Source of the DNA: Sphingobacteriales bacterium JAD_PAG50586_3
GTDB lineage: Bacteria > Bacteroidota > Bacteroidia > CAMBQF01
Direction: 5' to 3'
Assembly: GCA_023213195.1 (NCBI GenBank)
Contig: CP096135.1
Span: 494,548 to 558,547, forward strand
DNA: 64,000 nucleotides
Shown: piece after piece, positions 1-9,715 of the stretch
How positions within the stretch are numbered: the first letter of the stretch is position 1
Layout: each line of letters opens with the position of its first letter
Program-made: the position numbers and the translations under genes
Notes under the pieces: model-generated
The model's database searches: none
What the model saw: only the letters and a program-made list of their open reading frames with translations
What the model was told of the DNA's origin: nothing

Positions 1-1282
1 TTCTACCATAGGTGGTGTATGTCAGGCATTGGTGCCTACTTTGGTATAGACCCTGTGTGGTTACGCATTGCCTTTGCCATAGCCATATTGGTATTTGGTA
101 GCGGTATTATGCTTTACATTATTCTTTGGGCTGTTATACCCGCGGCAAAAACCCCTGCTGAAAAGCTGGAAATGCGCGGCGACAGATACGACCTTGACAG
201 CATAAAACGCTCTTTTAAAGAAGAAGGAGAACGCTTTGGCAAACGCGTTAGCGATTGGGGCGATGAGATGAACAAAAAGCAAAATTTTAAGCGCGCAGGC
301 AGGGATTTTGTAGACTCGCTAACACCTACCGCAAGACGCGCCGCCAACCTTATTACCAAAGTATTTCTTTCTATAGCCTTATTTTTTGTTACCCTGCTTT
401 TGGTAGCAATGGCTGTATTTATATTTTCTGATACCTCATCGTTCCACTTTGGTGGCGATATGCCATTTGAAACCTCTATTTACGAAATGGCAGCTATGGT
501 TACTGATAGCAATGGCGAAACCAATTTGCTTATCCTGGGCCTTGCATTAACCGTGCTTGTTCCATTATGTGCACTGTTGTTTAACATTATACTTAAACTG
601 TTTGGCGTGCACAGGTACTTTAAAGCATTGGGCATAGCAACCATGGTAGTATTTTGGGCCGGTGTACTTATTTGCTGCTTAGAAACCTACCGAATTTTTC
701 AGCGGTTTGACGAGAAAGGAAGTGTAGCAGAACGCGTAGAAATACCCCAGCCTAAAGGCGACACCCTGGTTTTAGAAAGCCGCATACCTGCTGCGGGCAT
801 AGATATGTCAGAGATTGAGTTTTTTGATAATACAGAATACCTTGGCAGCAACAGGCCTATAACCCTGTGGCCAGAAGCCCGCATTAACATACAACCTAGC
901 ACAAATGATAAGTTTGCTATTAAGCTGGTACGCATGAGCCGGGGCAAAAACAGTGGCTATAGCCGAATTGCTTGCCAAAGACATACAACTGGCTTACGAA
1001 GTAAAAGACTCTAGCCGGTTAATTATAGAACAGTATGCAACGCTACCGCCAAATTCACTGTTCCGTGGGCAACGTGTTACTGCGGTGGTGTATGTACCCA
1101 AAGGCAAATACATATCTTTAGATAATAGTGTAGAGAATATCTCTGTAACATCAAAACATAAAAAGCCTGAAGATCTTACAAACCGGGTTTTAAAGATGGA
1201 CAGTACCGGAAAGCTAAACTGCCTTACCTGCCCTAAAGATGGCGACGAGCGTGGCCCCGATGAACACGATTTTGACTATTAG
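1..1282 (+). CDS. PspC-domain membrane protein (5' partial, frameshifted)
   Basis: The N-terminus is a PspC domain: frame 2 at the left edge reads IGGVC and frame 1 continues SGIGAYFGIDPVWLRIAF, so one T is probably missing near base 22. Four membrane segments follow (about bases 60-130, 340-430, 525-610 and 620-690). A second shift near base 950 joins a soluble C-terminal part that continues in another frame to 1282 and contains LAYEVKDSSRLIIEQYATL. PspC proteins are envelope-stress membrane proteins. The true start lies left of the window. The domain call is firm; the role of the long C-terminal half is unknown. Confidence 0.75.
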
Positions 1283-1349
1283 TAAACAGATGATAGGTTA
1301 AACCCCATTACGGTCTTGGAATTGACTTAAGCGAGTAACAGTTTCCAGA

Positions 1350-1383
1350 AAAGCCCCGGTAGTAATGCCGGGGTTTGGGGTTT
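1350..1383 (+). terminator. Intrinsic terminator after the PspC gene
   Basis: A GC-rich hairpin (ccccgg / ccgggg with an AT loop) is followed by TTTGGGGTTTT. It sits about 70 bases beyond the stop of the PspC gene. The rest of 1283-1534 shows no gene. Confidence 0.5.
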
Positions 1384-1534
1384 TATAACACTACCTGCAA
1401 CCTATTGCCAACCTTTACGTAATTTGCAGCAAATTTAATCTCCCTTTAAATAAAGCTTACAGTGCTGACCGTAGCGTCAGTAGGAGTACCCGAATGTAAT
1501 GAGGGGAGGGATTTTTAATCAAGAACAAAAGATT

Positions 1535-2125
1535 ATGCGCAAGCTGTTATTACTCCTTTTAATTGTACCACTACTTACCGCCTGCGGCCCTGCCGACGAC
1601 GATGCTGATATCTACACCCCAAAGCCACAGGGTTACTTTCGTATAGACTTGCCTAAGCGCACCTATAGCCGCTATGCAGCAGACTGCCCTTATAGTTTTG
1701 AATACCCCAACACGGCTAATATTATGACCGATGCAAGCGCTAAGGCCGAGCCCTGTTGGTTGAATATTGATTACCCCGATTTGCGCGCCCGCATATACCT
1801 AAGCTACAAAAAGGTTGATGGTAAAGAGTCGGTTACAAAGCTGCTTAACGATACCCGCACCCTTGTATACAAGCACACCATTAAGGCCGATGATATACAG
1901 GAAAAAGCTTTTATCGACGATAAGAAAAAGGTATATGGCAACATGTACGAGATTGGTGGCGATGCTGCATCGTCAGTTCAGTTTTTTGTTACCGATAGTA
2001 CCAACCATTTTTTACGCGGGGCTTTGTACTTTAATTGCGCACCCAATGCCGATTCGCTATCGCCCGTTATCAGTTATATTAAAGAAGATGTAGCTAAATT
2101 GATGGAAACTATGGAGTGGAAATAA
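1535..2125 (+). CDS. gldD: Gliding motility lipoprotein GldD
   Basis: A 196-residue lipoprotein. The ATG at 1535 starts MRKLLLLLL and gives a signal peptide with lipobox LLTAC; an upstream GTG/ATG reading would bury the signal and was not used. The mature start has KPQGYFRIDLPKRTY, the conserved GldD N-terminal pattern, and the length matches the family. GldD is needed for gliding and for type IX secretion in flavobacteria and is found across gliding Bacteroidota. It stands alone here; its 3' end overlaps that of the convergent gene at 2109. Confidence 0.9.
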   Translation: MRKLLLLLLIVPLLTACGPADDDADIYTPKPQGYFRIDLPKRTYSRYAADCPYSFEYPNTANIMTDASAKAEPCWLNIDYPDLRARIYLSYKKVDGKESVTKLLNDTRTLVYKHTIKADDIQEKAFIDDKKKVYGNMYEIGGDAASSVQFFVTDSTNHFLRGALYFNCAPNADSLSPVISYIKEDVAKLMETMEWK

Positions 2126-2480
2126 AATTGCCATGAACAGCTTGCGTAGCTGCCCATACGATAGCCCAAATAAGGCCTAAGGTTATTATAGTATAAACTA
2201 TAAATAGTGCCGCTTTTGTTTCTACCAAAGGTGTAAACCAGCCCCAATCATCACCCTCTCTAGGCAAAAGCTTATATTTGGTTAATAGTTTTATTGCTTG
2301 GCTTGCCACCAGGTAATGCACATATAAATCAACCATAGGTCCATGGGGTTCGCCGTTTTCTTCTTCAAAAGCAGGCTTTATTTCAGAATCAATTTCGTGT
2401 TTAAGTAATAGCTCTTTTATAGCCGGATAATCAACCTTATCTATTGCAGCAATAATGGTATATGAATCTCTGGTACCCAT
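2109..2480 (-). CDS. DUF2007-like small membrane protein
   Basis: This 123-residue protein has an N-terminal alpha/beta part (YTIIAAIDKVDYPAIKELLL) like the DUF2007 putative signal-transducing fold and one C-terminal membrane helix (AALFIVYTIITLGLIWAIVW). It overlaps the upstream gene by one base, so the two are probably translationally coupled. Its 3' end overlaps that of gldD by 17 bases. The family resemblance is by pattern only and the function is unknown. Confidence 0.6.
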   Translation of the reverse strand: MGTRDSYTIIAAIDKVDYPAIKELLLKHEIDSEIKPAFEEENGEPHGPMVDLYVHYLVASQAIKLLTKYKLLPREGDDWGWFTPLVETKAALFIVYTIITLGLIWAIVWAATQAVHGNFISTP

Positions 2481-2953
2481 TAATTGTACTTGCGTTCTAC
2501 CCCCTCTTTGTTAAACAATTTTCCGCAATCGAAACAGCGGTAAATCCAGCTTGTTGCAGGAACAGGAATACCAATTAATAATAATATAGCCATAAACCTG
2601 CGAGACCGCTCGCGGCGTATATCGTCTGAATTACAAAAGGGGCAATGGGTGCGTTCTGCGATTGTTGCAGCATGGGTAATATTAGCAGCTACATCATCTG
2701 TATCAGGTAATTTTTCCACATCAGATTCTTCAATTATATACCCCGCCTCTACAAGAATATCGTATGCCCGTTGTGCATCGGCAGTTGCCACCATTACATC
2801 TAAACCGCCCGTAGCATTAGAGTACAGCGGGTCCATCTGCACAAAATTCTCATTTTTAATATAGAAGTTAATGCCCTCTTCTTGCAACAAAGGTTTTACA
2901 ATGTATAATTCCTGGATGCCATTAAGGGTGGTAACGCGTATAAAGTCGGACAT
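2480..2953 (-). CDS. DUF2007 protein with zinc ribbon
   Basis: A 157-residue protein. Residues 1-75 (FIRVTTLNGIQELYIVKPLL) match the DUF2007 pattern. Residues about 105-150 carry two CxxC pairs (CPFC and CFDC) that would form a zinc ribbon around a short hydrophobic stretch (AILLLIGIPVP). It is the first gene of a two-gene unit with the membrane protein at 2109. DUF2007 proteins are called putative signal transducers but have no established reaction. Confidence 0.65.
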   Translation of the reverse strand: MSDFIRVTTLNGIQELYIVKPLLQEEGINFYIKNENFVQMDPLYSNATGGLDVMVATADAQRAYDILVEAGYIIEESDVEKLPDTDDVAANITHAATIAERTHCPFCNSDDIRRERSRRFMAILLLIGIPVPATSWIYRCFDCGKLFNKEGVERKYN

Positions 2954-2972
2954 TTACCAAATATACAAATAG

Positions 2973-3929
2973 CTATAAAATAGTTAACGTACCGTGGTAG
3001 TCCTTGCCATCGGGCGTATTTAGTATGTAGTAGTATACGCCATCGCTATGCCCGTCGCCGTCCCAGTCGTTTTTATAGTCTTTACTTTCGTACACCTTAA
3101 TGCCCCAGCGGTTGTATATTACTAGTTGTGAATTGGGAACGAGGTTTTCTATTACAAACGTATCGTTAAACCCATCGGCTTTGCTTGGGGTAAATACGTT
3201 GGGTATTACAATAGGTAGTATAGTCGGCGGTAATATGCTGTCAGGGCATTCGGTAACAATAACATCATCAATATAATAATAGGCCCCATACCCCTCTTGC
3301 GATTGGTTTGGCGGACTGGCTGTCCACGCATATTGGCTTTGTCCATCGCCATAAAAGTTACCTATTATAATGTGGGTATAAGCACTGTCTGCAACAAATA
3401 AACCGCCTATAGTTGTCCACGCAGAGGTATCGTCTATAATATCCGTTTCCAGTAATTGCGGGGTAGCTGGTATGTTTTCAATAGTAGAACTATTCATTGG
3501 AGCAGTGCGCAGCAAAATACCCAAGCCGTTGCAGGCCATAGATGTTAAATCGGCGGGCGACGCGTAAAACTGCACACAATACTGTGTACCTACTACCAAT
3601 GGCGATGAAAATTGCATTTGAATATACTCGCGGTACAGGTAGAAAGATGCAGGGTCCATACGGCTCCAAATGCCTGTGTAGCCACTGCCACTGTGGGGTT
3701 GCTGGTAGCCAAATATGTTGTTAGGGGCATCCACATAATTACCCTGCGTAGCGCAGGTATTAAAATAATCGGGTGTGGAGCCTGTAGGCGATGTGCAACT
3801 ATTGACATCGCCCAGGTTGCTGTAAAAAGAGGGGCAATTGCTATAGTCCTCAAAATCAAAATTAACAACCAGGCTTTGCGAAAAAGCTATACATGGAATA
3901 AACAACAACAGGTAAACTAGTTTCCTCAT
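2973..3929 (-). CDS. Secreted protein with type B T9SS sorting domain
   Basis: A 318-residue protein with signal peptide (MRKLVYLLLFIPCIAFSQ), a beta-rich body (residues about 20-225), and a C-terminal gliding-motility-associated domain with IPNVFTPSKADGFND, IYNRWG and GVYYYIL. That tail is the type B T9SS sorting signal, so the protein should be exported and placed on or released from the cell surface. It is a paralogue of the genes at 3976 and 33732, sharing the FEDYSNCP and STPDYFNTC motifs. The ligand is unknown. Confidence 0.85.
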   Translation of the reverse strand: MRKLVYLLLFIPCIAFSQSLVVNFDFEDYSNCPSFYSNLGDVNSCTSPTGSTPDYFNTCATQGNYVDAPNNIFGYQQPHSGSGYTGIWSRMDPASFYLYREYIQMQFSSPLVVGTQYCVQFYASPADLTSMACNGLGILLRTAPMNSSTIENIPATPQLLETDIIDDTSAWTTIGGLFVADSAYTHIIIGNFYGDGQSQYAWTASPPNQSQEGYGAYYYIDDVIVTECPDSILPPTILPIVIPNVFTPSKADGFNDTFVIENLVPNSQLVIYNRWGIKVYESKDYKNDWDGDGHSDGVYYYILNTPDGKDYHGTLTIL

Positions 3930-3975
3930 AAATACAACTCTTACTAAACTATTGGTATAGCGCAGGGCTATATAA

Positions 3976-4928
3976 TTACAGCTTGGTTATTGTGCCATTA
4001 TATTTTTTACCATCGGGGGTGGTTAAAACATAGTAGTACACACTATCGGTATTATTACCACCGGTCCAGTCGTTTTGGTAGCTTTGGCTTTCGTAAACCA
4101 AAGTACCCCAGCGGTTATAAACAATTAAGTTTGAACCCGGGGGTAAATTTTCTATTACAAACGCATCGTTTACCCCATCTGCTTTGCCCGGTGTAAACAC
4201 ATTAGGTATTTTAATTGGCAGTGTTACCACGTTACTATCAGGGCACTCTGTAACCGTTACATCATCCAGATAATAATAGGCCCCATAAATATCTTCCAAA
4301 CCCGGGGGTACTGGCCTGTAAAATCAAACTGCACAATATTATTATCATAAAAATTACCCACTATAAGGTGGGTATAAGCCGAGTCGGCAGTAAAAGTGCC
4401 CGAAACAGCTACCCAGCCGGTGGTGTCGGCAATAATATCATCCTCTACAATATCGGGGGTTAGTTGCACTATGTCGGTATTAGGCATCATAAACGTTGCT
4501 CCATTCCTAAACAACAGGCCAATACCGCTACAGGCCAGTAAAAACCTGTCGGCGGTAGATACATAAAATGTAACGCAATACTCTTTGCCTACCTGCAACG
4601 GGGCCGACAGTTCCATTTGTACATACTCGCGGTACGAATCCTGCCTAAGGGTGTCTATCAATGCCCAAAAGCCCACATAACCGTTACCGGAATGCGGACT
4701 TTCGGCTCCAAAAACATTATAAGGCACACCTACCATTCCTCCGGTAGAGCATACGTTAAAATAATCGGGAGATCCTTCTGTAGGTTCGGTGCAATTATTG
4801 GCATCAAGTATATTATAAAGAAACTGCGGGCACTGGCTGTAGCCCTCCAGGTTGTAGTTAAGCACAAGGCTTTGTGCAACCCCAATTTGCCCAATAAATA
4901 TCAACGCTATAAGTAGCCTGCTTTTCAT
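3976..4928 (-). CDS. Secreted type B T9SS protein, paralogue (frameshifted)
   Basis: The protein has a signal peptide (MKSRLLIALIFIGQIGVAQ), body and type B T9SS tail (IPNVFTPGKADGVND, YNRWG, VYYYVL), in the same order as its neighbour at 2973. The frame breaks near 4303 within a CCCGGGGG run; restoring one base joins QYP to GLEDIYGAYYYLDD, as in the intact paralogue. It lies 46 bases upstream of the 2973 gene, suggesting tandem duplication. The break is more likely a sequencing indel than decay because both sides are fully conserved. Confidence 0.8.
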
Positions 4929-5005
4929 ATAATGTTAGCCTTAAGATAAAATTAGCCATTAATAACGGGGCATACAACTACAATATTTGCTGTTTATCGG
5001 CAAAA

Positions 5006-5038
5006 AAATCCCTTTGGCCTCACAGCCAAGGGGATTTC
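5006..5038. terminator. Hairpin terminator
   Basis: An inverted repeat (aaatccctttggc / gccaaggggattt) with flanking A and T runs sits between the T9SS gene start and the small gene at 5060, which is transcribed toward it. It probably ends that transcript. Confidence 0.55.
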
Positions 5039-5059
5039 AATAGTATTTCATGGGTATAA

Positions 5060-5233
5060 TTAGCTGGCTAATTCCAGAAAATCCTGGTGTACAGAAATGT
5101 AAATTTCTGAATCAGTATCTACCTCTTTGCCAACCGGGCTAAGGGTTACGTATGGTTGCTCATCCATACTTATTACAGTATAAACCTGTTTGGTTATGCT
5201 ATTGATAACGGTATCTCCTACTTCAAATTTCAT
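5060..5233 (-). CDS. Small hypothetical protein (57 aa)
   Basis: An ATG at 5233 opens a 57-residue frame starting MKFEVGDTVINSITKQVYTV and ending DFLELAS. The alternating hydrophobic pattern and the opening EVGDTV resemble small SH3- or KOW-like beta-barrels, but this is only an impression. It has its own downstream hairpin (5006-5038) and lies between the groL terminator and the T9SS genes. I do not recognise a family. Confidence 0.55.
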   Translation of the reverse strand: MKFEVGDTVINSITKQVYTVISMDEQPYVTLSPVGKEVDTDSEIYISVHQDFLELAS

Positions 5234-5323
5234 GCGTCAAAATTATATAGTTATTTTTAATTGCCAAGCCCTATTTAAGGCAATTTATAAACAACATTGG
5301 CTTTTAATAAGCAAGGGCCTTCT

Positions 5324-5357
5324 AAAATAACAAAGCCCCAGCAAAGGGGCTTTGTTC
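5324..5357. terminator. Terminator downstream of groL
   Basis: A stem acaaagcccc / ggggctttgt with a short AGCAA-type loop lies 20-50 bases past the groL stop, flanked by A and T tracts on either side. It would end the groS-groL transcript. Confidence 0.65.
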
Positions 5358-5378
5358 AAATTTCAACTTTCGGTTGGC

Positions 5379-7006
5379 TTACATCATGCCACCCATGCCG
5401 CCGCCCATTGGAGGCATTGCAGGGCCTTCTTCTTTAATGTCGGCAAGTACGCACTCTGTAGTAAGTAACATACCGGCAATAGAAGCAGCATTTTCTAAAG
5501 CAACGCGGCTAACCTTAGTAGGGTCTATAACACCTGCGGCAAAAAGGTTTTCAAAAACCTCAGTACGGGCGTTGTAACCAAAATCGGCTTTGCCTTCGCG
5601 TATTTTTTGTACAATTATAGAACCTTCGCCACCGGCGTTAGCCACAATCTGGCGTATTGGCTCTTCAATAGCACGTTTAACAATAGCAATACCGTAGTTC
5701 TCGTCTTCGTTAATGCCCTTAAGCTCTGTTAAAGCCTCTTGTGCACGAATGTAAGCTACGCCACCACCCGGAACAATGCCTTCTTCTACGGCAGCGCGGG
5801 TAGCGTGTAAAGCATCGTCAACACGGTCTTTCTTCTCTTTCATTTCTACCTCGGTAGCGGCACCTACATAAAGTACAGCCACACCGCCCGACAATTTAGC
5901 TAAACGCTCTTGCAGTTTTTCTTTATCGTAATCGCTGGTAGTGTTTTCTATCTGTGCCTTAATTTGACCTACGCGTGCAGTAATATCGTCTTTAGAACCG
6001 GCACCATCAATAATAGTGGTGTTGTCTTTATCAATAGATACTTTCTCGGCACGGCCAAGGTAAGACAGGTCGGCATTTTCTAATTTAAAGCCACGCTCTT
6101 CTGATATAAGGGTACCACCGGTAAGTATGGCAATATCTTCTAACATAGCCTTACGACGGTCGCCAAAGCCCGGGGCTTTAACCGCTGCAACGCGTAATGA
6201 GCCACGGATTTTGTTTACTACCAAGGTAGCAAGGGCTTCGCCTTCTAAATCTTCAGAAATAATTAATAACGGTTTGCCGCTTTGTGCTACTTTCTCAAGA
6301 ATAGGAAGAATCTCTTTCATAGTAGAGATTTTCTTATCGTAAATAAGAATGTATGGGCTTTCCAGTTCAGCAACCATTTTGTCTGGGTTGGTAACAAAGT
6401 AGGCCGAGCTGTAGCCACGGTCAAACTGCATACCTTCTACTACCTCTACAGTAGTTTCGGTACCTTTGGCTTCTTCTACAGTAATAACGCCTTCTTTCTT
6501 TACTTTACGCATAGCATCGGCAATAAGCTTACCAATAAAAGGGTCGTTATTGGCTGATATAGTACCAACCTGCTCAATTTTATCGTAATCATCGCCAACG
6601 GTTTGAGACATTTTAGCCAAAGCGCCAACAACAGCCTCAACAGCTTTGTCAATACCGCGTTTTAAATCCATTGGGTTAGCACCTGCGGCAACGTTTTTTA
6701 AACCTGCAGTTACAATAGCCTGGGCCAATACTGTAGCGGTAGTAGTACCATCGCCCGCAATATCAGCAGTTTTAGAGGCTACTTCTTTAAGCATTTGGGC
6801 ACCCATGTTTTCTACAGGGTCTTTAAGCTCAATTTCTTTAGCAACAGTTACACCATCTTTAGTTATAGATGGAGAACCGTATTTTTTATCAATAATTACG
6901 TTACGGCCTTTAGGACCAAGAGTAACTTTTACGGCGTTAGCCAATATGTCTACACCGCGCTTTAAAGCGTCGCGTGCTTAAGGTTGAAGGTGATATCTTT
7001 AGCCAT
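5379..7006 (-). CDS. groL: Chaperonin GroEL (frameshifted near its start)
   Basis: A full-length Hsp60 chaperonin: [28 protein letters not shown], the apical [14 protein letters not shown] block, GGGVAYIRA and a Gly-Met tail ending MGGGMGGMM. Translation should start at the ATG at 7006 ([10 protein letters not shown]). The frame then breaks near 6978, where one G is missing (AAGCA for AAGGCA); restoring it gives [17 protein letters not shown]. With GroES it forms the folding cage for cytosolic proteins. Loss of this gene would be lethal, so the break is almost surely a sequence error. Confidence 0.95.
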
Positions 7007-7050
7007 TTTTCTTAGCGTTTATTTATTTATTAATTGTTAGAATGGATGTA

Positions 7051-7329
7051 TTAAACAATAGCGTAAATATCAGACTCACGCATAATAAGGTAGTCTTTGC
7101 CCTCTACTGTAATCTCAGTACCCGAGTATTTTCCGTAAAGAATTTTGTCGCCGGCTTTAACAGTAAGCGGCTCGTCTTTTTTACCGTTACCAACAGCAAT
7201 AACAACACCGTGTTGCGGCTTTTCTTTAGCTGTATCAGGAATGAACAATCCGCTGGCGGTTTTTTCTTCAGCGGCAGCAGGCTCAACCAGCACGCGGTCG
7301 GCCAGTGGGGTAATGTTTACTTTAGACAT
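7051..7329 (-). CDS. groS: Co-chaperonin GroES
   Basis: A 92-residue protein starting [17 protein letters not shown] at the ATG at 7329; a longer upstream reading is unsupported. It shows the family features: the mobile loop with SGLFIPDTA, the [13 protein letters not shown] stretch and the C-terminal [13 protein letters not shown]. It caps the GroEL cage. It lies 44 bases before groL on the same strand, the usual groSL operon. No CIRCE operator is visible upstream. Confidence 0.95.
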   Translation of the reverse strand: MSKVNITPLADRVLVEPAAAEEKTASGLFIPDTAKEKPQHGVVIAVGNGKKDEPLTVKAGDKILYGKYSGTEITVEGKDYLIMRESDIYAIV

Positions 7330-7377
7330 ATTCGTATAATTTTTAATGTTATGGTTAAACTTTAATGTGTTAAAACA

Positions 7378-7412
7378 ACAAACGGTTGGCATATTCTATG
7401 CCAACCGTTTTA
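7378..7412. terminator. Bidirectional hairpin between secG and groS
   Basis: A near-perfect inverted repeat (aaacggttggcata / tatgccaaccgtttt, loop TTC) has A and T tracts on both sides. It lies between secG and groS on the leftward strand, so it would end the secG-side transcript before the groSL promoter. Confidence 0.75.
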
Positions 7413-7484
7413 TCTGTGTTTTTTTACGACAAATTTTCAAAAACATGACAATCCGTGTATTTACGGTTTGCCAGTTTGACAGTC

Positions 7485-7817
7485 TTACTCGCCTGTTGGT
7501 GCCGGAGCTGCCGGTTGTGTGGCAGGGGCATTTGCAGGAGCGTCTGTAGTTGCTGCACCGTCTTTAGCTAACGATTCTTTTTTAGCGCCTGAAGTAGTGC
7601 CACCAACTACTGATGACATAATAGCTAACACAATAAGTGCCGAAGCTAAACCCCAAGTTGCTTTTTCTAAAAAGTCGGTAGTGCGGCGTACGCCAAACAT
7701 TTGGCCTGAAGACTGGAAGCCTGAAGCTAAACCACCACCTTTTGAGTTTTGTACCAACACTACTAAAATTAGCAGTATTGAAACGATTATAATAATTACT
7801 GTTAATGCTGAAGCCAT
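7485..7817 (-). CDS. secG: Preprotein translocase subunit SecG
   Basis: A 110-residue inner-membrane protein with two helices (ALTVIIIIVSILLILVVLV and GLASALIVLAIMSSVV) around the SecG signature QNSKGGGLASGF. SecG associates with SecYE and helps SecA-driven export. The Ala/Pro/Thr-rich C-terminal tail is longer than in E. coli but usual in Bacteroidota. It is preceded by the TPR gene at 7833 with a 15-base gap, part of the lptE / TPR / secG run. Confidence 0.92.
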   Translation of the reverse strand: MASALTVIIIIVSILLILVVLVQNSKGGGLASGFQSSGQMFGVRRTTDFLEKATWGLASALIVLAIMSSVVGGTTSGAKKESLAKDGAATTDAPANAPATQPAAPAPTGE

Positions 7818-7832
7818 TTTATTAAAGTATTT

Positions 7833-9143
7833 TTAACTCTCTTTTTGTTTCAAAAATTCAATTTGGGCGGCAAAGTAAGTGCTTTTTTCGGTATTTAGCA
7901 AGCTTAATTTTTCGTAAATGCGTATTGCCTTGGGTATATTGCCCTGCGCGGCATACACTTTAGCCAGCGTTTCGCTTACAATATCCTCATCATCGGTCAT
8001 GCTTTTTCTAGATGCGTTGGCGGGCGAGAAAAACTCTGCCTTTTGAGGCACTATGCGGGGTTCGGCGGCTATAAACTTATCTATAAGGTCTTTAGGGTTG
8101 GGCTTTTCTTCCTCTGTTTTCTGCTCTTGGGTAGTAGCCTCGGCACCCGGTACGGTATGGTCTTTTATAAAGTGCAGCCAATCGCTAAACGACAGGTTAT
8201 CGGGCACCTCTTCTACAGGTTTAGCAACCATTGCGGGTTCTATTACCACTTTAGCTGCTTCTTGGGCAATAGCCACCTCTTCTTCTGTCTCGGCAATGCT
8301 TTGTGGCACAGGGTGCTCATCTTCTTTAGCAGGTTCTTTCTCCAGTAGCGACAGGTAGTCAATCTCCGGCACAATACCCGAAATAGCATCTTCTATAACA
8401 GGCTCAGGTTCAACAACCAATGGCTTTTCCTCTTTAGGGGCATCGCCAAGGTCTATTACTATGGGTTTAATGGCTGTTGGCCTGGCATTTTCTTCCGCTT
8501 TAAACTCTACAGGTTTAGTAACCGGCACTTCGGGTGTTATTTCCTCAGTAACGGGTTCTACAGGTTTATCCTCCTCAACAATAGGCATACTCTCCCCACT
8601 CCTTACTCCTCGCTCCTCACTTCTCTCTTCCCTCTCCTCACTAATAATAATAGGCCTTATTGCGGTTACCGCTGGCAATTCTATAACAGGCTCAACAGGT
8701 TTATCTTCAGCAACAGGTTCTTCCACAACCGGCTCTGCTTCAACAACGGGTTCAACCACCGGCTCATCAATAATAATAGGCTTTATAGCTGTAGTCTGAA
8801 TTTCTTCAACCGATTCTACCAGTTTTTCTTCTACTACCGGATGCACCTCCGCACCCTTTTCAATGTTCTGCTCGCTACTCTCTCCTCTCTCCTCTCTCCT
8901 CTCTTCTAATGCTTCCGGGTGAATAACCTCAAACAGCCTCCTACGGTCGGTAATGGCAGCAGCTATGCGTTTAAGTGTTTTATCAAAGGCAATATCATTC
9001 TCATTATGCAAGGCTTTAACCAACAGCACCTTAGCCGACTGAAAGTAAGGATAGCCGGTTTCAACCTCCCGCAAGCCGGGCAGCGCATCTGCCGTGGCAG
9101 TTGCAGGGTTTTTAACCAGTGCTATAAAGTTGTCCTTTTTCAA
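7833..9143 (-). CDS. TPR-tail protein with long acidic linker
   Basis: This 436-residue protein has a conserved N-terminal helical part (about residues 1-75, FIALVKNPATATADALPGL), a long Glu/Pro/Val-rich linker, and a C-terminal TPR-like part (VSETLAKVYAAQGNIPKAIR). The linker holds two low-complexity runs rich in Glu, Arg, Ser and Gly, coded by GAGGAG-type DNA (about 8590-8645 and 8875-8910). It lies between lptE and secG and the gaps are only 1 and 15 bases. The function is unknown; the position suggests an envelope link. Confidence 0.7.
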   Translation of the reverse strand: MKKDNFIALVKNPATATADALPGLREVETGYPYFQSAKVLLVKALHNENDIAFDKTLKRIAAAITDRRRLFEVIHPEALEERREERGESSEQNIEKGAEVHPVVEEKLVESVEEIQTTAIKPIIIDEPVVEPVVEAEPVVEEPVAEDKPVEPVIELPAVTAIRPIIISEEREERSEERGVRSGESMPIVEEDKPVEPVTEEITPEVPVTKPVEFKAEENARPTAIKPIVIDLGDAPKEEKPLVVEPEPVIEDAISGIVPEIDYLSLLEKEPAKEDEHPVPQSIAETEEEVAIAQEAAKVVIEPAMVAKPVEEVPDNLSFSDWLHFIKDHTVPGAEATTQEQKTEEEKPNPKDLIDKFIAAEPRIVPQKAEFFSPANASRKSMTDDEDIVSETLAKVYAAQGNIPKAIRIYEKLSLLNTEKSTYFAAQIEFLKQKES

Positions 9144-9144
9144 T

Positions 9145-9651
9145 TTACCAGTTAATTACCGCCTTGTTAAATATATCCTGCACCAATTGGCTGTTAATGT
9201 CTTTTATCAAATCGGCCTCTACAGCATTCAATGGCACACTCGACTGCCAATCGGCAAAGCGTGAAAACGATTGCTCAAAATTTTTGGTATCATCCAGCTT
9301 GTTTTCAAACTTAACCATTACCGTTATGGTTAGCCTGTTCAGCGCCGCGGTTTGGTTGCCTGTAACAGCTACGGGAGCTACGTTGTACGATGATATATAG
9401 CCTTCAAAATGCAAATCGCCATTGGTAGGCACCAGCGATAAACGCGTTTGACCCACAAACAAATCTCTTAACGACTCTGTAAACGCCTGCGCCAACGTTG
9501 GCTGAATAATAGTAGCCGTATTGGTAAATGTTGTTACTGATACTGTTTTAGCCGCACCGGTAGAACCACCCGTAAACGAGTAGCCCAATTTACAGCCCGT
9601 GCAACCGGTAAGCAGCAACGTTAGTATTGATATGTACAGTAGTTTCTTCAT
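9145..9651 (-). CDS. lptE: LptE-family outer-membrane LPS assembly lipoprotein
   Basis: A 168-residue lipoprotein from the ATG at 9651 (MKKLLYISILTLLLTGC, lipobox LTGC) followed by CKLGYSFTGG, the hallmark start of Bacteroidota LptE-like proteins. LptE plugs the LptD barrel and helps LPS reach the outer leaflet. It lies one base upstream of the TPR gene and in the expected order with the sigma-54 activator upstream, although a DUF559 gene has come between them. Confidence 0.85.
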   Translation of the reverse strand: MKKLLYISILTLLLTGCTGCKLGYSFTGGSTGAAKTVSVTTFTNTATIIQPTLAQAFTESLRDLFVGQTRLSLVPTNGDLHFEGYISSYNVAPVAVTGNQTAALNRLTITVMVKFENKLDDTKNFEQSFSRFADWQSSVPLNAVEADLIKDINSQLVQDIFNKAVINW

Positions 9652-9655
9652 TTTT

Positions 9656-9714
9656 ACCACCCCCGTCAAGACTTTTGTCTTGACACCCCTCCTAAATTTA
9701 GGCGGGGGAATTGT
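9656..9714. repeat. GC-rich palindromic repeats left of the DUF559 gene
   Basis: Two nested inverted repeats lie here: tcaagac / gtcttga, and CCCCTCCTAAATTTAGGCGGGG. A related palindrome (cccctcct / aggagggg) lies on the other side of the DUF559 gene at about 10098-10130. Such short palindromes are scattered in Bacteroidota genomes and could be REP-like or terminators. Confidence 0.5.
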
Positions 9715-9715
9715 T

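Noticed and set aside
3612..3920. Plus-strand frames over the T9SS genes
   Set aside because: Antisense shadows of well-supported secreted proteins with signal peptides and sorting tails.
8461..8799. Long plus-strand Ser/Thr/Gly-rich frame opposite the TPR gene
   Set aside because: It is the antisense of a Glu/Pro/Val-rich linker and has no start signal or conserved motif; the minus-strand gene fits the operon.
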